Assembly: GCF_963678635.1 (NCBI RefSeq)
Contig: NC_087069.1
Span: forward strand, 2,432,166-2,496,165
From: Symsagittifera roscoffensis
Lineage: Eukaryota > Xenacoelomorpha > Acoela > Convolutidae
Reading direction: 5' to 3'
DNA: 64,000 nucleotides
Positions 23,189 to 34,083 of the stretch are shown piece by piece. Position 1 is the stretch's first letter. The number at the start of each line of letters is the position of its first letter. Position numbers and translations under genes: made by a program. The notes below the pieces were generated by a model. The model was not told the DNA's origin. It saw only the letters and a program-made list of their open reading frames with translations, and searched no databases.

Positions 23189-23852
23189 TACTCCCCGGAC
23201 AGCCCGGTCAATGTCCCCATTGAATCTCGCAATGTTCGTAAAATTGGTACAGTGTCATCAAACAGAAATTACAAAATGCACGAAATTACTCTTATCCACG
23301 TCATATCGACTCACTGCAGAATATAAATGGCATCATACTACACTACTATAGTGTTCCAAATTCTTTCACTAATCTGCACTTTGAGGATATGGCCTAAGAT
23401 AAAACATTATTTCTGATTTCCAACGTCAACGCCCTGATTTAAAAGTTTTTCTCCTAGGTTTTTAAAAGGTGTTTGTTTGCAGGACAGTCCTGCCAACCAA
23501 CAAGCTAAATTTATCCTACTATGCTTCTTCCCCTCGGAAATTTTAGTTGTTATTGGTCCTGAATATTAAAAATAAGGAACTCTGTGGTTAGAAAAAAACA
23601 ATGAAACAATCTCCCTTTTCGAGAGATTACCCAAGCCTTTCATGTCACCACAAAGTGATCAGTTGAATAAAAACAATCATGCAGGCTGGAATATTTAAAT
23701 ATACTCTTTACTCAAACCTTTCTAAATAAATAACAAGTGTCTCTAAAGCCACTAACTAAAATCAAAATACAAATTAATAAATGCAACAAAATCTTTAATG
23801 CTTAAAACTCAACTAAACGTTTTCTTTCAGTTTTCAATTGCAACTTGGATGC
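23189..23852 (-). other. 3' untranslated region of the giant element
   Basis: Non-coding stretch between the end of the accessory polyprotein and LTR 3, homologous to 12,478-13,141. No ORF of interest. Confidence 0.6.
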
Positions 23853-24665
23853 TTAGTTTCTCACTTGAGTTTTCACGCAACCCAGACTTCCACAAATGTG
23901 ACCTTCCAGTCCACAGACTTCTGCCAGACAGCTACCAGGTTTAACCCAGTCTTCTGGTCCCCAGCCAGGCAACTCCACTTTATCTTCCCCGTTGCTCTTA
24001 GAGGATGTTGTCATCACATTATATATGATATTAAGATCACGCAGGTTATAGTCCGCTTTTAGTTCCCTCTGCACATCTTGTGTCGCCCGTAATATCGAGT
24101 CAGCATTGGGACCAGGACACCATGATGGTCTCATCAGTTCCCACACTACCATCAAGCTCGTTCTCAGTAGTTCATCTGAGAATCCCAACCCAAACTCCAC
24201 TCTTTTGTCGGATTTTGGTACGGAAGGTGCAGTCACCTCTTCTTCCAAGACCAGTCTCAATTTGGTCTGCGGATTATTAGCGCTCTTAATCGTTACAATT
24301 CTCGACGTCCAGAATCTTAGCAACACTGCCTGCTCGTAATCAAAAAAGCAATCGCGTATGTCTTCACTCAGGAAAGGGTTGTACGCTATCCCTATGATTC
24401 CGGACACGTAGCTGTACGACTTCTTCTTGATCGGTCCACGGTACTCACTGGATTTCGGTAGTGCCCCCATAGATTCTTTAGTGAGTCTCAGCTCCTTGTT
24501 TGAAAATCTCCTGATTTCGTCTATCTTTCTCATGGGCTCTAACTCCTCAGGTTCTTTCATATTCACCCTCATCGGCTTGCTTTGATGCATATCCAGCAGT
24601 GCTAGCAAGAGTAAGGCTTTTGCTCGTTCATCGCCCTCCCTCAGCATCTTGACACAGGTGTTCAA
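23853..24665 (-). pseudogene. Accessory polyprotein: terminal C-module (unit 2)
   Basis: A 270-codon frame beginning MNTCVKMLREGDERAKALLL and ending …GSLGCVKTQVRN, the natural C-terminus. It is the second of two tandem module copies in this element and overlaps unit 1 by 38 bp in another frame, as at the other unit junctions. It matches the left-hand terminal unit E, but without E's internal stop. No catalytic motif recognised. Confidence 0.6.
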
Positions 24666-25215
24666 TGTTGGTACTGAAATGTGCTCTATCAGGAATCGAA
24701 TGAAACAGAGAACGTATCTCCGCTTCGCTCACGCTACTGCTGCTCCCTCTTGGGTTATCATCGGTTCCTCCATGGCAATCTGCGATCAGTTCTGTTTCTG
24801 GCCTTGCTTTCATCAGGATATTCCCAAACAATATCGTCAATTGCTTGTGTTGTCTCTCTAGGGTTTTCACACAATCCAGACCTCCACAAACGTGACCTTC
24901 CAGTCCACAGACTTCCGCCAGACAGCTACCAGGTTTAACCCAGTCTTCTGGCCCCCAGCCAGGCAACTCCACTTTATCTTCCCCGTTGCTCTTATAGGCT
25001 GTTGTCATCACATTATATATGATATTAAGATCACGCAGGTTACAGTCCGCATTTAGTTCCCTCTGCACATCTTGTGTTGCCTGTAGTATCGAATCAGCAT
25101 TGGGACTAGGACACCACGATGGTCTCATCAGTTCCCACATTACCATCAAGCTCGTTCTCAGTAATTCATCTGAGAATCCCAACCCAAACTCCACTCGTTT
25201 GTCGGATTCTGGCAC
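24628..25215 (-). pseudogene. Accessory polyprotein: C-module unit 1, distal part
   Basis: 195 codons from PESDKRVEFGLGFSDELL to EGGR. It is in the same frame as 25,279-25,773 and is separated from it by one in-frame TAA (ATT TAA AGC). It is the A-type unit (SPNADSILQATQ), showing that the two-unit arrangement is the ancestral state from which the left array grew. The C-terminal ~30 residues are read out of frame compared with the parallel sequence of the true continuation. Confidence 0.6.
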
Positions 25216-25278
25216 GGAAGGTGCAGCTACCTTTTCTTCTAAGACTAGTCCCAGCTTGGTCTGCGGAGTAGCAGCGCT

Positions 25279-25773
25279 TTAAATCGCTGCAATTCTCGAC
25301 GTCCAGAACCTCAGCAACACCGCTTGCTCGTAATCAAAGAAGTAATCGCGTATGTCTTCACCAAGAAATGGGTTGTACGCTATCCCTATGACTCCGGACA
25401 CGTAACTGTATGACTTGTTTCTGATCGGTTCACAGTATTCACTGGATTTTGGCAGTGCTCCCATAGATTCCTTAGTGAGCCTCAGCTCCTTGTTGGAGAA
25501 TCTCCTGATTTCGTCTATTTTCCTCATGGGTTTTAGTTCCACGGGCTCTTTGATGTTCACCCTCATTGGTTTGTTTTGATGTATATCCAGCAGTGCTAGC
25601 AAGAGTAGGGCTCTCACTCGTTCATCGCCCTCCCTCAGCATCTTGACACAAGTTTTCAATGCTGGCACTGAAATTTGCTCTATCATGAATCGGATGAAAC
25701 AGAGAGCGTCTCTCCGCTTCGCACACGCTACTGCCATTCCCTCTTGGATTATCAGATCTCTCATGCTCATCAT
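25279..25773 (-). pseudogene. Accessory polyprotein: C-module unit 1, proximal part
   Basis: 164 codons, including the sequence that precedes the module in the unduplicated arrangement (MRDLIIQEGMAVACAKRRDA…) and the module start TCVKMLREGDERVRALLLLA. Here the frame through CVKMLREGD is continuous with upstream coding. This shows that the EHLCQDAEGGR tails in the array are frame-shifted readings. Confidence 0.6.
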
Positions 25774-25836
25774 CAGGAAGACCTTTTCTTCTTTCGATCT
25801 CTTACTTTCTTCTGAATCATATTCCTCGCGAGTCAG

Positions 25837-26274
25837 TCAGATCATGCACCAGGCGAAGCTAAGTTGCAGTTCAGTCCTCACGTAGGGTACTAGTATCAGA
25901 GCGTGTATCATCGGCGTAGTCCTCATCTCTTCTTCAAAGTACCGTAACACTGCAGCTTTCCATGGAAGGCCCACCAATTGCTCGATCGTTTCTGCCTGCA
26001 TCTCAGACGACGCTAGAGTCCCGTATGCTTTCTGCTTGAGGGTGGTGCCTTGCATCAATGTCTCCAGATAACCTTCCATGGCACTCTTGTCTTCCAGAGC
26101 CATTAAGTGTCCTCTGGCCGAGTTTCTATACTCCAACATCTCCATGTATCCACCGGCGGGTTCAGCTATTGATACAATCTCCGACACTGTCAGTCGGTTA
26201 TATTCCACTGGGACTAATTGTTCTACGACACTTCCATTTCCGTGGTTCATGGGAGACGGTTTGAAGTCTTTCAT
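25837..26274 (-). pseudogene. Accessory polyprotein: pre-module segment
   Basis: 145 codons (…PVEYNRLTVSEIVSIAEPAG…, …GYLETLMQGTTLKQKAYG…), predicted mostly helical from composition. It is in the same frame as 25,279-25,773, separated by one in-frame stop (ATC TGA CTG) near 25,837. It overlaps the previous ORF in another frame, so a frameshift lies near 26,280. No domain recognised. Confidence 0.55.
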
Positions 26275-27232
26275 GGTACTCTCCCCACATTGGCTGAGTA
26301 TTTCCCCTATGCAATGTCGCTCCAGTCAGAGTGCGGTCACTCCTTCTGGATTTATAACCTGTCGACTTTATACCTGCCATGAGAATGGGCGGCACCATTG
26401 CTACATCCGTTAACATCCTGTCTGTGCCAGGCAATCGAAAATCACCTTGTCCCAAATCCGTAGCTTCGTCGACGCCTTTTCTTTTCGCTGAGTTGACAGC
26501 CTTCATCGATATTTCCGAATCCACCTTTGTCGTTCCCGATCTCCTCGGTATCACTTTGCTGCCTAGTTTCATCTTCATCTCATTGATCTTATCAATCACC
26601 AGTTTCGATCGCATCGTTCCTTTCCTGGTTCTCGACAGATATACCACTTCTCCTTTATTCTCTTGCGGTGTCATCTTGATAGGAGAGTTTGCCTCAGTTT
26701 CGTCAGTGGCTGAGTCGATCAACAACTCACTCAATCTCCCTTCACACTCAACGAGTTTGTCAAGGACTTCCGGCATTAGTGGTCGGTTGAGACCTACTTT
26801 CAAAATGGACTGGGTTCCGTAGCTCTGAACTACTGTCCAGACTTCTTCCATGGAGGCCACTCTTTCCAATCTACATCCCGTCCTATTTTCATGGTCTCGG
26901 TAATGTACCTCCCACTCTTCTTCGGCTAATGTTCCCAAGAAGGGTACTCTGACAGCGCCTTCTATCCTTCTTCTCCTTGGTGATTCCATGAGGAGTCTTT
27001 GTTCATTGTCTTTAGAATTGCCCGCAGAGCTGCTCTCCGGCAAATTCCGTTTCATTTCCGCAAAAACTGACGGAGGCTTCAGTGTCGAAGTACCTTCGTT
27101 TGTTGGTTCATTCGCTTCTAACGTATCCGCGTTGTTTTCAAAGTCACTGAGGAAATTGAAATCCAAGCTATATACTCCTCCTGTCGATGCCTTGTCGTCT
27201 TCCTTCTCAACTTGATCGGGATCCTCTTGCAT
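26198..27232 (-). pseudogene. Accessory polyprotein: acidic/basic linker segment
   Basis: 344 codons. The first ~65 are acidic (EDPDQVEKEDDK...), then there is a basic patch SPRRRRIEGAVRVPFLG and a globular-looking stretch (EEWEVHYRDHENRTGCRL, VWTVVQSYGTQSILKVGLN). The last ~25 codons are read out of frame. It is in frame with 27,326-28,288 and separated by one TAA (CCG TAA GGG). Unrecognised; part of a continuous large reading frame. Confidence 0.55.
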
Positions 27233-27325
27233 GTGTTCTCCCGATTGGCGGCTTCCTCCCTGCCCATCATCTTCTTCTGATGTATCTCTCGAATTTGAGG
27301 TTCCTTGCTTTTCAGTCTTGGCCCC

Positions 27326-28288
27326 TTACGGAAATTTCGGTATGATTAGCCTGCCGGCTGATTTATCTTCCTCTTCTCCGTGGACCACTTTGATTTCCTC
27401 ATAGCCGAAGGATGCCAGGAAGGTTCTCGTCTGCAGCGTTCCTCCCACTGTTAACTCCTGTTTCACTCTAGTCAAAATCAGGGAGGCCTCAGGTAGTTCA
27501 GCTCTGCCTCTCATCCTCATTGGCGCCAAATTCAGTTCTGCCCATTCCGTTTCAAACGCTCCAGGCTTCGGAGTCGCGGCATTGCTTATTAGCCTTCTCG
27601 TCGCTTGATCCGTGTAAGCAAATCGCGTGTACTGTAACACTGCGGCATTCCTGTCCACAAAACGCGGATACATCGTTTCCGAGAATTTCGCTACCCTCCT
27701 TTCATTGGTCTCAAACACTCTCAATCTAGGAGTCTGCACTACGGAGACTGCTCCGAGCAATATTCTTCTTATCAGAGGGAATTCAGGGATTTCCTCTGGT
27801 AGTTTTTCGTAATCACCCAAGTCTTTCGTCTCTTCTCTCATCTTGTGGTATGCTGCAGTGAGACGAGGAATCCTGGTGATCTCACCATTTGTCTTGTCGT
27901 AGGGCCTTAGATTCCAGAGCTTCGGAAATACCTCAAGATGCCCTCTCTCTACTTCTCCCATACAATCACGGAAGTAATCGTCAAAGTTGACGACCGTCAT
28001 TTCTGGCTCTGCTATCTTTCCAAACAACAGATCTTCGCTCATGAGTTCTCGCAAAACATGCTGCTCACACCAGTTCAACACACTCCCGTCTACTGCTGAT
28101 ACGAGATTCAGGTGCAGCACCGACCTCCTGTACGCCTCCACCTTAACATCAGGGAACTCAAACGTGACTACTGGTCCATAGATCACTGCCACAAACTCCG
28201 TGGCTCCTCTGATCAACGCTAAGGGATTGGTCCTCATAGCTAAGCTTAGATCAGTTAGTAAGTGCATGCCCCCGACATGTCGACTCAC
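27326..28288 (-). pseudogene. Accessory polyprotein: conserved-looking globular segment
   Basis: 320 codons with a normal globular composition (FVAVIYGPVVTFEFPDVKVE, VDGSVLNWCEQHVLRELMSE, PRLRVFETNERRVAKF). The 320 bp between this and the 430-codon ORF still read as protein in pieces, including a hydrophobic LRLVGLLTLIAII-like stretch and an MRENVRRFDVKKATDSW stretch, broken by two stops and a frameshift. Originally it was therefore one protein with that ORF. Domain unknown. Confidence 0.55.
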
Positions 28289-28607
28289 GTCTTCCTCCCT
28301 CTCAATCGTCTAATCCTCTCCTGCTTCAAAACGATTCTGATGCAGGAGGTACTGGATAAGAGTATGTCTCAGATCTTTTATCTTATTCCATGAATCCGTG
28401 GCTTTCTTCACATCGAATCTCCTCACATTCTCTCTCATCTGCTCAAGTTAACGTGTCAGGTTCATCAGTTCTCCCAAGTTTCCATGGATTATTGCAATCA
28501 ATGTTAGAAGTCCAACTAACCTCAAGTTCTGAACTCCTTCGGTGAGCAGTACCACCGGTCCTTTCACGAAGTTTTCTGCTCCAAACGTCACGAACAAGGC
28601 TAGTAGT
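28289..28607 (-). pseudogene. Accessory polyprotein: broken hydrophobic linker
   Basis: Too broken to show as one ORF. Read in pieces it gives a hydrophobic segment (VELLALFVTFGAENF; VGLLTLIAII), then a charged helical stretch up to REEDVSRHVGG, which joins 27,326-28,288. In-frame stops lie near 28,450 and 28,310. One or two membrane segments are possible but unproven. Confidence 0.4.
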
Positions 28608-29900
28608 TCAACTATTGATACTTCCACTACAAGCTTGAAGGAATTGTTTTATCAAGTATCGAGAGAGTTTTGGGTAGACTTTTGCCAAGAAGGACGCGGT
28701 CCATCCGGCTCCCAGCCCTTCCAGCATGCTATCAGTCCGTTCAAAGCCTTCTTCTCCCTTCACCTTCTGAGTCCAGAAAGTTTCCAGGGTAACTTGGCAC
28801 TTTCTGTTTACAAACTCGGCTGCCTTCTCCTCGGCATTTTCGGCCAGGTTCACTCCCTTCCCAAGGTAGGCATGGATCTTCCTGATCATCACTGGGCCTT
28901 GCTCAAAAGCATCCGCACCCAATGCCGCTACTCGAGGAGTTAGGTGTAGCCACTGGTTAGCTTCTGGCTTGGTTCTCAAAACCATCGCTTCCAAGTGAGC
29001 TCTGGTATCCTTGGAGTTGTTTCTTCTCTCTCCTTCCTCCTTTGTGTCCATTCCTCGGAACCATAAGTTATTCGACATCGCCACAATTACTCGATGGTCT
29101 TCATCTATTCCTGGCTTCATTTTGAGCTGTCGACTGGAGTTGGACACTTCCAACCCCAGCACCTCGTCCAACACTAGCATGTGTAGTGAGTGGTCCTTGA
29201 ATCCTCTCATTGCGTTCGAGATATCCGACCACACCGCCGGTAGTTCGGCCCTGAGTGTTCTCAGATTCTCCCACTCTAGCTCGCGATTTGGGGCCGACAA
29301 GATTACATCATATTTCTCTTCTGAGAGCAAAGCCACAATCGTATACACGAACTTTAGTCCATCCGGGAGACGTGCAAACCACGGAGACAGCGCGAACACG
29401 GCTCTCGATGTCATCTTGGTGAAAGAGCCCTCTTTCAGGGTATCCACTACTTCACCCATTGACTCGAGGATATCTTTTACTGCTGGCCATACAGCGCTTT
29501 CTGCCGTCGTAGGCTCTCTGAGTCTTCTCAGGAAACCCCTACTGTGTAAATGGTCATTGATGCCAGCAAACACAATTGTGATTGGGTTCATCTCTGTCTG
29601 TCTTTGTACCCCGATCGCCATTGACACGGATTGCATTAGGTCCAGATCGACCGCTGCCAACATTATAACATCCGGCCAAAACAGAGACTTGGCAGTGTGT
29701 ACGAAGTCTGAATTCGCTACTATCATAATCTTGGCCTTCCTCATCTCTGCCTTGTCGTACGCGGCAAAGATGGTCTCATCTTTCTTTATCGCTTTCAACC
29801 CGCCGTATCTTTGGACATCACCTTCCTGATTCACTTGTTTCGGGTATACTCTTTCTTTCACGTGAACTGGGGGTGTCTTCAGCTGCCTGAACATCTTCAC
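28608..29900 (-). pseudogene. Accessory polyprotein: second SGNH-like domain without the serine block
   Basis: 430 codons. Residues 58-67 (KIMIVANSDF) sit where an SGNH hydrolase would have its GDS block but read NSD. Residues 109-118 (IVFAGINDHL) match the GxND block III, and D266-x2-H269 in PGIDEDHR fits the DxxH block V spacing. If correct, this is an SGNH-type fold lacking the nucleophile, thus probably non-catalytic. That is an inference from three short motifs; no database comparison was possible. An in-frame TGA separates it from the 152-codon ORF upstream. Confidence 0.45.
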
Positions 29901-29951
29901 ATGTTGTCCAATCGGCGCCCTCGTTATCAGAAATCTTCCAGGTCTCTCTTC

Positions 29952-30410
29952 TCAAGTTCCCTCATCGTGATTCAGTTTCACGTCTTGTAACGGTCTTGCA
30001 TTCACTGGGCCCATTGTATTATTAGAGGGCAGTCCCTCTAGATCAGCAAACCTCAAGGCCATCGTGGAGCTGAAGTTTATGCCCGCAGCTATCAACCAAT
30101 CCACGCCTGTTATTGAGTACAGTCCGCTGACCGATAACCTTGCTCCGTTCAGCATCCTCATGGCATCCGCTGCGAAGCTCACCGTCTGAAGGTTCAGTTT
30201 CATCAGGTCATCCTTGTATATGTGCCAGGGAGAAGGTATTGGCCTCGACCACATTAGAGAGCTCCTGTTTGGACGTCGTTCCGCTCGACTGGTGCTCGTC
30301 GTCTCAGATCTTGTATCCGATCTAGAGGTGCTGGTCGTTTCCGCTGTCGAGTTGACAGGCCCTAATATTCGTCTAGGATTAATGGTCCTCCTCATGGGCG
30401 CTTCTCCCAA
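29952..30410 (-). pseudogene. Accessory polyprotein: Ser/Thr/Arg-rich linker and following segment
   Basis: 152 codons: an STSRSDTRSETTSTSR low-complexity linker, then SLMWSRPIPSPWHIYKDDLM and a globular part (LSVSGLYSITGVDWLIAAGI). It follows the SGNH ORF after a frameshift near 30,400 and precedes the 430-codon ORF after one in-frame TGA. No known domain. Confidence 0.5.
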
Positions 30411-30895
30411 TCGATCTCGTACATCCGTTCTTGCCCGGGTTTGCTGCAGCTTTGCGGCTTATAGATGGTCACGGCTGGGACCGCTCCCAAGCGTGTTTCC
30501 AGGTTAGGAGGCACAAAGGTGGTAATTGTCGGTTCGTTTGATGCTTCCTCTTCCTTCAGCACTCCCGTGTCAAAGAGTTCTACTTCCAATTCATCCAATC
30601 GCTCTTGGAAGACTCCGTTCAACCAAGCCTGTCCTTCTATGCTATCAAAGTGGATGCCGTCAGAAGTCAGCCTGGCCTGATCCATAGCCCTCAGCTCATG
30701 TTCAATATCCATAAGGATCATACTTTCGCCATTCCGACTTGCAAGATTCCTCTGGATGTTGTTCCACCTGATTACTCCTTCGTTGTGCCTTCTCCCTGCT
30801 GCAGTCAATGTCCTTGTGTTCATTGGCACAGTGCAAACGTTCACTTGAACTTCTGCCAGAGGGTAGTAAACAAGGATACCATCATTAATTCCCAT
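30392..30895 (-). pseudogene. Accessory polyprotein: SGNH hydrolase-like domain, C-terminal half (DxxH block)
   Basis: 167 codons. Residues 79-82 read D-G-I-H within LTSDGIHFDSIEGQAW, the block V Asp/His pair of SGNH/GDSL hydrolases. Upstream lies a beta-strand-like QVNVCTVPM. It is the continuation of the domain begun in the preceding ORF: the two overlap by 55 bp in different frames, so a single indel near 30,860 splits the enzyme. SGNH hydrolases are esterases or acyl/acetyl-hydrolases; the substrate cannot be read from the sequence. Confidence 0.65.
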
Positions 30896-32295
30896 AGTGC
30901 TTCTTCCTCATCTGAGCTTCTCGAGATGTTATTTGTCCCAACCAGGATCATCACATTAGGGACTCTCCCTGGGTTCATCAACTCCACCATCCGAAATAAC
31001 TGGGCTACCGTCGCGCCTCCGAAAGCCATCACCGTGGTGATCCAGGAGGTCCTCAAGTTTGAGAGCACTCTGACCAAGCTGTCTCCCAGTATCAGATGTG
31101 ATGTCCGCAGTGGTGGTTGCTGCAGGTTTACTGCCGGGTTGCAGGTCGATCGATTGAAGCAAGCTCTCGAATCCGCCTCCGGAACTCCTGTGAAGTTATA
31201 CTTCAACTGATTATTCTTTTGTACATCTAATACCCGGGACACTCTCTTCGCCGGCATCTTTCGTATTTTCCTGTCTGGGACTTTTGAGCTCCCCATTGGT
31301 AGCGTTGTATCGCTAACTCCCCTTTTGGTCATTACGTCTTGGGAGAGCTGTACTCTACCCGTATCGTCGACCGTTCTATGAGTTACCCCGGAACCTGGCG
31401 CATTCCTGTTGGCCACTAGTCGTCCAGCTGTCTCTATCAGCTTCCTCATCGTTTGCTCCACGACTGGGTCACCTAAGGTATCACTCGGGTCCGGGATTGT
31501 CACTCGACCAAATGCAGTTGGGAGTCGCGTTTCTGTCGTTTGACTCATTTCTCGAGGCGTCAAGAGCTCCATCGGAGACTGCCCACGAGGAATACTCCTT
31601 GCAGGTATCACTTTTTCCACGGCTGTTGTCAACGCCAACCGCTCCGATCGCTCTTTGTAGTCCCGCCTCAAGCGTTCACTTTCTTCACCCTGCTTTTTGT
31701 TGCAGTCTTCAAACAATCTCTTCCACATGTCTCTGTCTTTCCAACTCAGAGACATGTGGAAGATCTCCTTTCTGGTCCTTTCCAGCTCATCTTTCATCCC
31801 ATCTAGATCTTGCATGATTTGGTTCGTTTGAACCCCCTGTTCTACTCTAGCCCTCTTTGGTGGCACAGCTATTCTCAGTGGTGAACTAGACAAGGCAGCC
31901 TCGCTGTTCATCTCTTGATGCAATCTTCTCAGCCCAGGCTTGGGCTTGGAGGGCAAAGGCATCTCACCTGGTTGGTAAGTCCTAGAACTTCCCAATCCAG
32001 CCTCATTCGCCAGGTCACTCCCTGAGAGAGCCCCGTTTCTCCACCTCATCACTCTCATGTTCGGGAGGTCTAGTACTCCCCTCTCTCCGTATGCTGCCAT
32101 CAATATGACTTCCGTGGGGCGGTCACAACGGTTGTCATGCCCCAAGATGTTTATCAGGGCGGTCAGCAACATGACTACCTCTGGGTCCTCCATAGCGAAG
32201 TCTCGATCCATTAGCCGACGATAGATCGCATCTACTATCGGTCCTACATATGCCTCTGCCAGGTCCATCATTTCATCCAAGTTGAAGTTATCCAT
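30841..32295 (-). pseudogene. Accessory polyprotein N-terminus with SGNH hydrolase-like domain (GDS block)
   Basis: 484 codons starting at an ATG preceded by an A-rich leader (GAAAAGAAAATGG). Residues 1-100 are a globular helical region (LAEAYVGPIVDAIYRRLMD). About 140-270 include a charged coiled-coil-like part and a basic segment. From residue 400 comes an SGNH-type domain: block I L-G404-D405-S406-L, block II FGG (426-427), block III VGTNN with Asn455. The domain continues in 30,392-30,895. All four blocks are in canonical order. Retroelement-encoded esterase domains of this fold are known in the ORF1 of CR1/L2-type LINEs, but I do not know them in this downstream position of a gypsy element. 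Confidence 0.65.
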
Positions 32296-32745
32296 TTTCT
32301 TTTCGGTTCGATTCGACTTGATTTGATGATTTGACTCAAGTGAGTAATTAAACGATCAGTCAGGATCTAGAAAAGAGGTCACGTTAAAATTTATTTAAAA
32401 CAGTCAGATAAAAAGATTTTGATCCTAAAATTTTTTAAAATCAATCAGTCTCTAAAATTTTCGAATTCGACCTAAGATTGGACAATCCAAACTTTGGATC
32501 TATTCCTAAGATCGTCATTCAGCTGTTCGTGGTCACTAACTCCTTCTTAACCAGGATCTTAATAACCTAACACATAACATAACATAACACACATATCACA
32601 CACTACACATACTTTAGTCTGACACCCTCTTGCATGTCACCTTAACTCAGCCTATACTTAAGTAATATTTCCTATGTAAGTATACTTGTATATTAGTATC
32701 AGAGAAGATTACGTGTATGAGCGCGTACAGTTCCCGAGGATGCAG
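32296..32745. other. Spacer / leader before the accessory polyprotein
   Basis: AT-rich and non-coding. A short ACATA/ACACAC-rich stretch lies near 32,570-32,610. It could hold a splice acceptor or promoter for the downstream ORF; no strong consensus is evident. Confidence 0.4.
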
Positions 32746-32964
32746 TCATCCTCTGTTCGGATCGTACACTGGAAGCGAGAGCTCCTTCACTTCCCTTTCC
32801 ACAAGGAAGTCTCTCAACCTCGTCAAGGACAAGACTAGGTTTTCCGGGTCCACGTGCCGCTTCTCCGTCGCCCGTGTCACTAAGAAGCATAGATATTTTC
32901 CGGTATCTGTGACGCCGCCGGAGGCAAGGCTGCTACGCCCTCTATTCCTGGTCTTTGCTTCCAA
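32746..32964 (-). pseudogene. Short pol-end or separate small ORF
   Basis: 72 codons (…GKYLCFLVTRATEKRHVDPENLVLSL…, DFLVEREVKELSLPVYDP) with normal protein composition. It continues after its TGA in the same frame (LHPRELYALIHVIFS), so the stop looks recent. It sits between the integrase tail and the accessory polyprotein. Unknown function; it could be the very end of pol or the first exon of the accessory protein. Confidence 0.35.
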
Positions 32965-33088
32965 TGGAAGTCTATGTTTTTATATTCACTCCTAAAATCC
33001 GCTGCTAATGCTGTCCTAAAACTCATGTCTGCTGTGATTGCTATCGCATATGTTCTATTTGTGAGTATGAAATTGCTGTCTGTTAGTA

Positions 33089-33463
33089 TTATCTACTTAA
33101 ATATTTATTTGGTAAGTTAAAATATGACTCAACTACCCTCCCTATGTCCGGGTTCTTTGAGTTTTCGCCTGTTTCTGCTTCTAAATCCCCTGTCTCTCTT
33201 GCGATTCTTAATTTTTTTTTAAATAAAATTTCAGTTTGGGTAAGTCCTACCCCCACTCCCCGGACAAAAATATCCATCGACGTCCCTGTCGATCGCATAC
33301 CGCGTATCAAGTCGAGGTTGGAAGCCGGAATGAGTAGTCGCCCATCCTGGGCAGCCCAGGAAGGATCTTCTCGTTCGGTTTTCCTGTATTTCATGCTTTC
33401 ACGATCTACATCTTGAATTGTGACACTGGTCTCCTTTGGGTCCGACGTCATTTGTTCAGCCAT
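33089..33463 (-). pseudogene. Pol C-terminal tail segment
   Basis: 124 codons following the acidic integrase tail after a frameshift (MAEQMTSDPKETSVTIQDVD…, SWAAQDGRLLIPASNLDLIRGM). It contains another TGTCCGGGGAG copy near 33,260 (in element sense), encoding VRGV in this frame. No known domain. Confidence 0.4.
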
Positions 33464-33657
33464 TCCAAGACACGCAGATTCATCAACTCTTGTTCGTAGG
33501 ATTGCTGTTGCTGGTCGTCGAATTCTACCTCGGGTTTCGACCGGTCATCGACCCACTCATCGTCGTGATCATCAAGTCTGTCAATTTCCTGTGACACAGT
33601 TATTTCTTCTAGACCCACTACTTCTTCCCCTATCTTCTTTAGGTCTATCCTGTCCAC
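33448..33657 (-). pseudogene. Integrase acidic tail
   Basis: 69 codons, rich in Asp, Glu and Gln (DRLDDHDDEWVDD, DDQQQQSYEQE). It is in the same frame as 33,712-34,083 and separated by an in-frame stop near 33,712, so it is the continuation of pol. Acidic tails occur in many gypsy integrases; role unknown. Confidence 0.45.
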
Positions 33658-33711
33658 TACAAAGTCGTCGCCGTAAGGATTATATTTCCTCTTGGATCTT
33701 GTCCTGCCATT

Positions 33712-34083
33712 TTATCGAGTCTGTATCGTGAACGGAAGTTTCGGTTCCAAGTTCTTGGGAACCTCCCTTTGTTCAGGGTCTTGCCAGTCCTCTTCTGCGT
33801 AGGTTAAAGTTTCATCGTCTGCTTCAATCGCCGCATTTGGGTCCAGGTCAAGTGGTGTACTTGTTCCTTCCTCAATGACTTCATTTCCATCGTTCTTTTC
33901 CCTGGTGCCCTTCTCATTGACCTCACAAGCAGGGTCCATCATTAGATAATCCCCCTCTTCCATGTCTGCAGGTATACACCAGTCTTCTGTCGATGGGTTG
34001 TGTGGCTTAATGTTTTCGTAATGAGCGGTTCGGCCAGTAATCAGTCTATAGAAGCGTCCCTCTTGGTGCACCTCCGTAATCAT
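33712..34083 (-). pseudogene. Integrase C-terminal domain (GPF/Y-like)
   Basis: 123 codons beginning MITEVHQEGRFYRLITGR. The sequence just upstream in frame reads VGDYVWVFQNV and KKWRGPFMITEV, the SH3-like GPF/Y module that follows the catalytic core in gypsy integrases. An acidic stretch follows. The core domain is in 34,244-35,143; a frameshift or stop lies between. Confidence 0.65.

Noticed and set aside
26058-31817. Plus-strand ORFs such as 26,379-26,822, 28,542-28,943, 29,011-29,829 and 30,605-31,210
   Set aside because: Antisense shadows of the accessory polyprotein, which has the consistent frame and recognisable motifs on the minus strand.
23853-32295. Accessory polyprotein as a retroviral envelope
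   Set aside because: The position fits, but no N-terminal signal peptide, cleavage site, fusion-like peptide or C-terminal membrane anchor was seen; SGNH-like motifs argue for a different role.
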